From Nitrospirae bacterium GWC2_56_14 (GTDB lineage Bacteria > Nitrospirota > UBA9217), in the NCBI GenBank assembly GCA_001803705.1, contig MHDY01000239.1, positions 1 to 10,311 on the forward strand: a stretch of 10,311 bases of DNA, read 5' to 3'. The position numbers and the translations under genes were made by a program. Position 1 is the stretch's first letter. Each line of letters starts with the position of its first letter. The notes beneath the pieces were generated by a model that made no database searches, was not told the DNA's origin, and saw only the letters and a program-made list of their open reading frames with translations. This document shows positions 5,532-10,311 of this stretch, in pieces.

Positions 5532-6125
5532 ATGGAAGACGAATTAGTTCAGCGTGAAAAAAAGATCTTCGCGATCCTGGAGCAGGAAATAGAGGACGGC
5601 GCCCATCTTGCCGCGGCAGCGCGCAAGATGATGCACTTCCTTCTCTTGGAGAAAAAAGGCTATTCCGAGGAAGAGGTGGAGCGGAACGTCATCTTTACTT
5701 TGACGCTGGGCGCTGAGACCGCACATTCCTCCGTTGATTTTCTCGTGACCCTGAATGGGAAAAAGGCCCTGGTGATCAAATGCTCTGCAGGCTCGCTCGA
5801 TTCCCGTGAGCGCCAGGCGATTGCCGCCGCGCGGTTGCTTGCAGTGCCGCCCGTGCCGTTCGCCGTGGTTGCCGATCCGGAGCATGCGGAATTCCTGGAT
5901 ACGGCCACGGGCAAGGTCATCGGAGAAGGCTTTGGCGCGGTCCCGGTCCGGGAAGAGCTGCTGAAGCTGCTTGCCGCTGTCGAGCAAAAACCTCTTGCAG
6001 TAGAACGGGTCGAAAAAGAAAAACGCATCCTGCTCGCCTTTGACGCCATCCGCTGCTGCGTTCCCCAGGGCGCCGATGGCCGCGCCATACAGCTCGGTGA
6101 CGCTTGTGAAAAGAAAAAGACGTAA
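5532..6125 (+). CDS. Small protein with HsdR N-terminal (type I restriction) nuclease-like domain
   Basis: This 197-residue cytoplasmic protein resembles the stand-alone HsdR_N-type domain (PD-(D/E)xK fold). It has an N-terminal helical stretch with ARKMMHFLLLEKKGYSEEEVERN (about 30-52), a strand containing SSVDF with Asp69, an NGKKALVIKC strand (75-84), then SRERQAIAAARLL (91-103) and PFAVVADPEHAEFLDT (109-124), the last corresponding to the segment after the nuclease core. In active members the VIK position normally reads ExK; here the acid is Val81 with Lys83 kept, so cleavage activity is doubtful. The C-terminal quarter is charged and contains a CC pair (Cys175/176). It starts 15 bases after the GroES-type gene with only a weak ribosome binding site (AGGGA at 5515-5519), so it is almost certainly in the same operon and possibly coupled. 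There is no HsdM, HsdS or helicase part nearby; it is not a restriction system by itself. Confidence 0.65.
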   Translation: MEDELVQREKKIFAILEQEIEDGAHLAAAARKMMHFLLLEKKGYSEEEVERNVIFTLTLGAETAHSSVDFLVTLNGKKALVIKCSAGSLDSRERQAIAAARLLAVPPVPFAVVADPEHAEFLDTATGKVIGEGFGAVPVREELLKLLAAVEQKPLAVERVEKEKRILLAFDAIRCCVPQGADGRAIQLGDACEKKKT

Positions 6126-6381
6126 AATCAGATCGCACCTCTTATGAGAATCACTTCCCGGTCAATTTTCAGGCCTGACCTCAATTCTGTCGCCAGTTGA
6201 AATCCTGTCCCTTCTCACCATCAAATTCTCTGAAAGAAACTTCTCTGGCAACCGCTTACTGTTTTCGATATAATATTGCAGAAGAATAAGGACATCTCGC
6301 TGATTTTCAATCGCCACCCCGGGCCGAACTCCCCGTTGCTTGTGGCGGGGTAGATTATCACCGGTTTCTGAACCATGTATT
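6126..6381. other. AT-richer intergenic region with inverted repeats
   Basis: No gene is supported in these 256 bases. A hairpin-capable segment at 6160-6180 (GGTCA/TGACC arms enclosing the 8-bp palindrome CAGGCCTG) lies 35 bases after the HsdR-N-like gene but lacks a T-run. A second inverted repeat pairs CGCCAC (6312-6317) with GTGGCG (6342-6347). Pyrimidine-rich sequence between 6180 and 6265 differs in composition from the neighbouring genes. A possible -10 box is listed separately. There is no gene for a BlaI/MecI-type repressor, which often precedes M56 peptidase genes. Confidence 0.5.
6269..6274 (+). promoter_or_regulatory. Possible -10 box for the M56 peptidase operon
   Basis: TATAAT occurs 108 bases before the chosen ATG. 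The sequence 17 bases upstream (TGGCAA) is a poor -35 box, so this would be a weak or activator-dependent promoter. The local AT-rich context makes chance occurrence possible. Confidence 0.35.
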
Positions 6382-7374
6382 ATGAACTTATCAACCTTCT
6401 TCAACTCTGTTGTGGGTATGTACCTTACCCAGTCTTTTTGCCACTCGGTCATTGCGGCAATGATCACGGACCGCGCCTTAAAGGCATGGAGCATCTACGA
6501 CCCGCTGGTCAGGCAGCGCTTCCGCCTTATTGTCATCCTTTTCCCGATCGTATCCTTCCCTCTCTACCAGCTGATCAATCCCGCCAGGAGCTCGGTTCTG
6601 TTCCGGCTCGATGCGCTCTTCGACGTTAATAGGTGGCTCTTCCTGGAGATATGGGGGTTCATTCCCGTCAGCCTGTTTTTTGTGCTCATGTTCGTGGCCA
6701 CCTCGCTGGTCTTCTTTTTTCAGGAAATGCTCCCTGTTCTCAGGCATACGCTGGACACGGAACATCCGGAGCACGAGGGCACGCATCTGGACGTCGATCC
6801 CTTTATGGGGGAAGCCTCCCGAAGACTGTCCATTAAGAAGCCCGAGGTGTTGCTCATCGACGATGACAGCCCGATCCTCTTTTCCACCACAGGCAAGGAC
6901 GCAGTGATCTTCGTATCCACCGGCCTTTCCCGGGCGCTGCCCCCTGAGCAGATGCACGCCGCGCTGGCGCATGAACTGGCGCATATCGCGCGAAACCAGC
7001 GTCCCCTGCTGATCGCCGTCTTTCTCCTCCGGATCATCATGTTCTTTAATCCCATCGTGCTGGTGAAGTTCCGGAGAGCGGTCAGGGACGAGGAAAAGAT
7101 CTGCGACGACATCGCGGTCTCGTTGACGCAAAACCCCGCGGCGCTTGCTGCAACGCTCAGCGTGTTCTACCAGAAAACGGACGGCCCTCCCGAACCCGAT
7201 CCCCGGAAACTGTTCCGGCAGCCGGTTTCGCTCGAAGAGTACAGCCACAACCTGCATCTGGGGGACCGGATCAGGAGGCTCGAAACAGGGGCTGACGGCC
7301 GCGGGGAACGCTGGGGCGTGCCGTTCTTGATCACGCTGCTGACCATTGCAGTGCTCAACTATTTTATTGTATGA
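6382..7374 (+). CDS. M56-family (BlaR1/MecR1-like) membrane zinc metallopeptidase
   Basis: This predicted multi-pass inner-membrane peptidase has 330 residues from the ATG at 6382. The zinc motif HELAH is at residues 197-201 inside LAHELAHIARNQ, and the downstream acidic ligand is probably Glu237 or Glu238 in RDEEKICDD. Hydrophobic segments lie at about 8-28, 47-66, 91-114, 208-226 and 313-329, giving the M56 layout with the catalytic loop on the cytoplasmic side. Unlike BlaR1 and MecR1 there is no extracytoplasmic penicillin-binding domain; the protein ends just after the last membrane helix. The frame is open from a TTG at 6340, but that start falls inside an inverted repeat, so the ATG, which begins the usual N-terminal helix, is preferred although it lacks a clear ribosome binding site. 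The stop overlaps an ATG of the next frame, and the following gene is probably its partner. Substrate unknown. Confidence 0.85.
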   Translation: MNLSTFFNSVVGMYLTQSFCHSVIAAMITDRALKAWSIYDPLVRQRFRLIVILFPIVSFPLYQLINPARSSVLFRLDALFDVNRWLFLEIWGFIPVSLFFVLMFVATSLVFFFQEMLPVLRHTLDTEHPEHEGTHLDVDPFMGEASRRLSIKKPEVLLIDDDSPILFSTTGKDAVIFVSTGLSRALPPEQMHAALAHELAHIARNQRPLLIAVFLLRIIMFFNPIVLVKFRRAVRDEEKICDDIAVSLTQNPAALAATLSVFYQKTDGPPEPDPRKLFRQPVSLEEYSHNLHLGDRIRRLETGADGRGERWGVPFLITLLTIAVLNYFIV

Positions 7375-7388
7375 TCGGCGAGGTGGAC

Positions 7389-7916
7389 ATGAATAAGACC
7401 CTATACCGCTTCCTCTCCTTTGCGCTCATGATCGGCCTGCTCGTCCTGGCGTTGAAGGTCATCAACTGGATCCCCCTTGCTTTCCAGCAGGATGCGGTCC
7501 GGCGCTATAAGACCGTTGAAGAAGTGCGCGCGGCGTTGAACCTGAAAGAGATTTATGTTCCGTCCTATTTTCCCCAGCAGATCAGCTGGCCGCCTTCGAC
7601 CATCCTGGCGCAGAGCAAACCCTTTGCCGCCATGCTTATGGAATTTACCCGCGCTGACAAGAGGAATACGGCGCTGATCATTTCCCAGTCCGAAGGAACG
7701 ACCTTGATCGTCGAGAATCCCATTGAGATCCGCGAGGTCACGGAAAAGGTGCAGTACCCCATAAAAGGCAGAAACGCCGTTCTCACCGTAGGCTTCTGCA
7801 GAAAGGAAGAGCCCTGCTGCGGCATCACCTGGACCGAAGGCAAATATACCATGACGGTGCTCATGAAATCGACCCCCTTTGAACTGACGAAGATCGTTGA
7901 AAGCATGCTCCGCTGA
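7389..7916 (+). CDS. Small membrane-anchored or exported protein, partner of the M56 peptidase
   Basis: This 175-residue protein has an N-terminal hydrophobic segment (about residues 5-27), either a signal anchor or an uncleaved signal peptide, followed by a globular domain presumably outside the inner membrane. The stretch IYVPSYFPQQISWPPSTI (55-72) and the final TPFELTKIVESM recall the DUF4367-like domains found in proteins linked to anti-sigma and cell-envelope regulation, but I do not recognise the family with confidence. Three cysteines cluster in CRKEEPCC (Cys137, 143, 144). GAGGTGG (7380-7386) immediately before the ATG at 7389 selects this start over the in-frame ATG at 7371, which overlaps the peptidase stop. 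Tight linkage to an M56 peptidase suggests it is a substrate, sensor partner or regulator. No function is assigned. Confidence 0.7.
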   Translation: MNKTLYRFLSFALMIGLLVLALKVINWIPLAFQQDAVRRYKTVEEVRAALNLKEIYVPSYFPQQISWPPSTILAQSKPFAAMLMEFTRADKRNTALIISQSEGTTLIVENPIEIREVTEKVQYPIKGRNAVLTVGFCRKEEPCCGITWTEGKYTMTVLMKSTPFELTKIVESMLR

Positions 7917-7954
7917 GATCCTCCGTCTTTCATCTCCGCGTGCGATGGTATAGA

Positions 7955-7963
7955 TGCTATAAT
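7955..7963 (+). promoter_or_regulatory. Extended -10 promoter element
   Basis: TGC followed by TATAAT forms an extended -10 element (TGnTATAAT) about 40 bases after the stop of the M56-partner gene. There is no usable -35 hexamer at normal spacing, which extended -10 promoters can do without. It points toward a convergent gene, with a terminator about 120-150 bases downstream, so it would transcribe only a short RNA. Confidence 0.35.
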
Positions 7964-8083
7964 CGTCTGGAAAACGTACGATGTGCCTCCGTATGGCCTG
8001 CAGCGTACTGGAGAGGCCCCCTTGCTCCGTTCTCAGGCATAATGCCTCCTCATTGCTCTCTTTTCACTTTTGCCAAGGAACGA

Positions 8084-8112
8084 GCCCGCCCCGGCTTAGA
8101 ACGGGCCTTTTT
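8084..8112 (+). terminator. Intrinsic terminator
   Basis: GCCCG (8084-8088) and CGGGC (8102-8106) pair around a 13-base loop and are followed, after one C, by TTTTT and then ATTT. The orientation is plus strand, so it ends transcripts of the M56 operon and any RNA from the extended -10 element, just before the convergent gene on the other strand. The loop is long, so efficiency may be moderate. The rest of the 201-base gap (7917-8117) holds small hairpins (GTACG/CGTAC at 7976-8008; AGGCA/TGCCT at about 8035-8047) but no ORF. Confidence 0.55.
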
Positions 8113-8117
8113 ATTTG

Positions 8118-8573
8118 CTATCTTCTCCACCCTGCCCATGCGGGAACGCCTGCGCTATCCCGCAGGATAAGGACACTGCCACCCTTGTTGCACTCTGCCG
8201 CGATGATGGCGGGTTTTCCATCGAAGCTTATCCTTGATCCCCTCACCTCGACCTTGTCGCCTTTTTCAAGATTCACGTCTTGCCGCTCAATGTACCATTC
8301 CGGACCGAGATGAACGGCTATGGTCTCCTTGTCCGTCTTAAGTACGAGGTGGATTCCGGAATACATTCCCTTCATCGGCGTGATCTTGTTTATTGATTCA
8401 ATAACACCTGAAACGGCCTCCGTTGTTGCCGGATTGTACATCCTCTGGTAGGACGAACCCATGCCCCACCCTCCGCTCCCTCGCGAACCTTTCCAGGGGC
8501 CCGCAAGGGCGATTGAAGAGACAAAAAGCACAGATAAAGCAACAGCCGCGCTGATAATTCCTGCTGTTCTCAT
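8118..8573 (-). CDS. Small exported OB-fold-like protein
   Basis: This 151-residue secreted protein has a clear signal peptide: Arg2, a hydrophobic core about 5-21, and an ALA|G cleavage site after residue 24. A Gly/Ser/Tyr-rich low-complexity linker (25-50) precedes a beta-rich domain of about 85 residues (54-139) with EAVSGVIESI, IHLVLKTDKETIAVHLGPEWYI, KGDKVEVRGSRI and KPAIIAAECNKGG. A strand containing a small-molecule- or metal-site-like HLGP turn and a GD-x-V-x-V-x-G strand suggests a bacterial OB-fold type domain, but the family is not certain. The C-terminus ends in an RDSAGVPAWAGW motif. Start choice is firm: AGGAGG (minus strand, 8579-8584) lies five bases before the ATG. It follows the histidine kinase gene by 45 bases on the same strand and may be co-transcribed with it. 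Function unknown; periplasmic location inferred. Confidence 0.7.
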   Translation of the reverse strand: MRTAGIISAAVALSVLFVSSIALAGPWKGSRGSGGWGMGSSYQRMYNPATTEAVSGVIESINKITPMKGMYSGIHLVLKTDKETIAVHLGPEWYIERQDVNLEKGDKVEVRGSRISFDGKPAIIAAECNKGGSVLILRDSAGVPAWAGWRR

Positions 8574-8618
8574 GACTGCCTCCTTTTAGTCGGGATTATT
8601 TTTTCATGGTACGGGTCA

Positions 8619-9668
8619 TTATCCGCTTTTGGGCAAAGTAAAACTGAATGTGCTGCCTTTCCCGGGCGTGCTTACTGCCTCTATCTTTCCGCCATGCGCC
8701 TCGATGATCGTTTTGACAATGAACAAACCGAGCCCGGACCCTTTTGAGTCCCGGCTTATGCGATAGAATGCGTCAAATATATAGGGCAGTTTATCTTCCG
8801 GAATGTCTCTGCCCGTGTCCGTAATGGAAACATGAAGAGCGCCGTCCCTATCGAAAAGCGCAACGCGTAGGGTTCCGCCCGTATCGGTATAGGCTATTGC
8901 ATTATCGAGAAGGTTCGCGATGACCCGGTCTATCATTGCCGGATCAGCGAGGATCGAAGGAGGAATGTCTCCATTAACCTCAAAGAGGATGGTTAATCCC
9001 TTCTTGTCCGCCTCAATCTTCGCGCCTTCGATGTTTCTGCGCAGATACTTCTCCACATCGAACGGTCGGGGAACCGGTATATATGCCTTTGCCTCGACCC
9101 GGGAGAATTCGAGAAAATCCGCAAGCAAGTCCGACACTTTATAAAGCTCTTCCCGTATTGTTCCGAGGTAGGTTTGCTGCTTTTCCGTGAGTTCGCCGGT
9201 TTTGCCTGAAAGCAGGCGCGATAAAAATCCTCCCGCTGTGGTAACGGGATTCTTCATATCGTGGGCGAACATTGACAGGATATTCTGTCGTTCCCGCTCC
9301 CGCCGTTTGGCGTCGCTGATGTCCCGGAAAAGCTCAACAGCGCCGGAAAGACTGCCGTCATCGTCAATAAGCGGAAACGTCGTAACCGAAATGGTGATCT
9401 GTTCGCCACTCTTCTTTTTTATGGTGGTCTCCGCCGCAATAGCCTGTTCCATTCGCGCGAGAGCATGCTTCAATACAGGACAGGCGTCCCTGTCGGAAAC
9501 GCCGTGGAGGATTTCGAAGTGAGGTTTGCCGATCACTTCATTCCTGCGATAGCCGGTAATCGTCTCCGCAGCTGAATTAAAGTCCATGATGATGCCGGCT
9601 TTATCCATCAAGGAAAAACCCACGGGGAGGTTTTGTATGACGACGTCGTATAATTGTTGTTTTGGCAT
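8619..9668 (-). CDS. Orphan soluble PAS-domain sensor histidine kinase
   Basis: This 349-residue protein has no membrane helix, so it should be cytoplasmic. An N-terminal PAS domain spans about residues 5-115 (LPVGFSLMDKAGIIMDFN, ITGYRRNEVIGK, then PLIDDDGSLSGAVELFRDIS). A HisKA domain (about 125-190) carries the phospho-acceptor His136 in FAHDMKNP. The HATPase domain (about 230-347) has the N box with Asn252 and Asn256 (ANLLDNAIAYT), the F box IFDAFYRI and the G2 box GSGLGL (310-315). The G1 box reads DTGRDIP, with Asp288 where the second glycine of DxGxG normally stands; this could lower ATP binding. No response-regulator gene is adjacent, so its partner lies elsewhere. Cys63 in the PAS domain (DACPVLKH) is a possible sensing residue but unproven. 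It lies between an ArsR-type regulator gene (103 bases upstream) and the OB-fold-like protein gene, all on the minus strand. No strong ribosome binding site precedes the ATG. Confidence 0.9.
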   Translation of the reverse strand: MPKQQLYDVVIQNLPVGFSLMDKAGIIMDFNSAAETITGYRRNEVIGKPHFEILHGVSDRDACPVLKHALARMEQAIAAETTIKKKSGEQITISVTTFPLIDDDGSLSGAVELFRDISDAKRRERERQNILSMFAHDMKNPVTTAGGFLSRLLSGKTGELTEKQQTYLGTIREELYKVSDLLADFLEFSRVEAKAYIPVPRPFDVEKYLRRNIEGAKIEADKKGLTILFEVNGDIPPSILADPAMIDRVIANLLDNAIAYTDTGGTLRVALFDRDGALHVSITDTGRDIPEDKLPYIFDAFYRISRDSKGSGLGLFIVKTIIEAHGGKIEAVSTPGKGSTFSFTLPKSG

Positions 9669-9771
9669 GGCTTAGAGGTTGTCCTATTCAACAATCTCAT
9701 TCAAGGCTCTTAATTCCGCGCTCCCAATCCTGACTTCTGTTCTTCAAACGGGTGAACGCAGTTCGTTGCGG

Positions 9772-10089
9772 TCAATCTCCGTCGAATCCCTGCGAATGAC
9801 CATCCATGATCTGCGACAAAGCCTCCTGCATGAGACTGCAGGCGCTCGCCAGCTTCTTGTTCGCAATCCGGTAATAAATGTTCGTGCCTTCTCTTCGCGT
9901 TTTAAGGATACCCCGCATCCGCATCACCTTGAGATGCTGCGAGGCATTGGCTTTCGTTGTCTTCAGCACTTTTGTGAGTTCATTGACCGTCATCTCACCC
10001 GTCTTCAGGAGGGTGAGGACCTCGAGCCGTTTTGCATTGGAAAAAGTCTTGCAGACTTGTGCCTGAAACTTCATCATTTTTGATTTCAT
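9772..10089 (-). CDS. ArsR/SmtB-family winged-helix transcriptional regulator
   Basis: This is a 105-residue DNA-binding repressor-type protein. The helix-turn-helix reads MTVNELTKVLKTTKANASQHLKVM (about residues 33-56) and is followed by the wing RGILKTRREGTNIYYRI (60-75). The ELCV-C-DL metal motif in the recognition helix of ArsR/CadC/SmtB is absent. Instead there is one cysteine in the first helix (Cys13, QVCKTF) and one in the last (Cys84, ASACSLMQEAL), which could form a redox or thiol pair in the dimer. The frame extends upstream to 10182, but the ATG at 10089 starts at the usual position, so the first 31 codons are excluded; an A/T palindrome also lies in that excluded part. It heads a minus-strand group with the PAS histidine kinase and OB-fold-like gene and may autoregulate. 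Confidence 0.85.
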   Translation of the reverse strand: MKSKMMKFQAQVCKTFSNAKRLEVLTLLKTGEMTVNELTKVLKTTKANASQHLKVMRMRGILKTRREGTNIYYRIANKKLASACSLMQEALSQIMDGHSQGFDGD

Positions 10090-10311
10090 ACCAGCATACA
10101 CAGCCTCTTTCGCGTAATTAGAAATTAAATGAACGGATACAGCCCTCTGGCTATGGTGTTTGCTCTCAGGAGGCCCCCGCAACTCGTACCGACCCGCTCC
10201 TTCTCCCTGGCGGAGGATCAGCGGAGTGACGATTGTCTTTTCTGAAAAATCGACCGAGTTGACTTCAGAAGACCGACACCTCCGGGCAAATTGTGAAGCA
10301 TCTTAGTGCGC
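10090..10311. other. Upstream region of the ArsR-type gene, no gene recognised
   Basis: These 222 bases hold no convincing coding sequence. The part next to the regulator is AT-rich and contains an inverted repeat listed separately. A second inverted repeat (TTCTGAA 10240-10246 with TTCAGAA 10264-10270, 17-base loop) lies further out; it has no T-run. A clear -35/-10 pair for the minus-strand genes is not visible. Confidence 0.5.
10115..10127. promoter_or_regulatory. AT-rich inverted repeat, possible ArsR-type operator
   Basis: TAATT, a 3-base spacer and AATTA form a perfect 5-bp inverted repeat 26 bases upstream of the regulator ATG. ArsR-family proteins typically bind short AT-rich imperfect palindromes overlapping their own promoter, so this is a plausible autoregulatory site. 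The assignment rests on position and symmetry only. Confidence 0.35.

Noticed and set aside
6340..6381. TTG start for the M56 peptidase
   Set aside because: It adds 14 polar residues before the first membrane helix and lies in an inverted repeat; the ATG at 6382 fits the family better.
6162..6494. 110-codon minus-strand frame across the gap before the M56 gene
   Set aside because: Its only good start codons lie inside the M56 coding region on the other strand, no family is recognisable, and the part in the gap has no start with a ribosome binding site.
6478..7257. 259-codon minus-strand frame
   Set aside because: It is antisense to the HELAH-containing M56 peptidase and has a highly charged shadow composition.
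9679..10083. 134-codon plus-strand frame
   Set aside because: It is antisense to the ArsR-type regulator, which has a clear winged-helix sequence.

Overview
The window looks like chromosomal DNA of a motile, didermic (Gram-negative) bacterium. It is moderately GC-rich, with G/C-rich third codon positions in most genes and more AT-rich gaps between them. The gene content would fit Desulfobacterota, Desulfuromonadales or Nitrospirota-like lineages: a chemoreceptor with a CxxGxWY zinc-binding-type sensor, a cheW-mcp-cheR-cheD-cheB cluster, and an atypical lysine-rich GroES. This placement is an inference from gene style; there is no rRNA or other marker here to confirm it. I see no tRNA, rRNA, CRISPR array, intact insertion sequence or phage gene.

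Region 1 (1-4509, + strand) is a chemotaxis cluster. It holds the C-terminal end of CheW, a transmembrane chemoreceptor with a periplasmic CZB-like sensor domain, then CheR, CheD and CheB joined by two ATGA stop/start overlaps. CheR methylates receptor glutamates, CheD deamidates receptor glutamines, and CheB (phosphorylated by CheA, which would lie outside the window) demethylates. Together they form the adaptation arm for the receptor encoded next to them.

Region 2 (4510-6125, + strand) begins with a 317-base gap. The gap contains a perfect sigma70-type consensus promoter (TTGACA, 17 bases, TATAAT), a short leader with a UACG-loop hairpin, and a strong ribosome binding site. The promoter drives the most unusual gene of the window: a GroES/Cpn10 domain joined to a histone H1-like Lys/Ala/Pro tail of about 70 residues. 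Fifteen bases downstream is a small protein resembling the N-terminal nuclease-like domain of type I restriction HsdR subunits, but with the acidic residue of the ExK motif apparently missing. No groEL is in the window.

Region 3 (6126-8117, + strand) has an AT-richer gap with a candidate -10 box. An M56-family (BlaR1/MecR1-like) membrane zinc peptidase without a penicillin-sensor domain follows, coupled to a small membrane-anchored or exported protein. After this pair come an extended -10 box and, about 130 bases further, an intrinsic terminator, which could delimit a short RNA.

Region 4 (8118-10311, - strand) reads leftward: an ArsR-family regulator with two cysteines and an AT-rich palindrome just upstream of its start, an orphan soluble PAS histidine kinase, and a small exported OB-fold-like protein. 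The last 220 bases carry no recognisable gene.

The best candidates for new biology are the GroES/H1-tail fusion with its HsdR-like neighbour, then the cysteine-rich CheD and the M56 peptidase/exported-protein pair that lacks a BlaI-type repressor gene.
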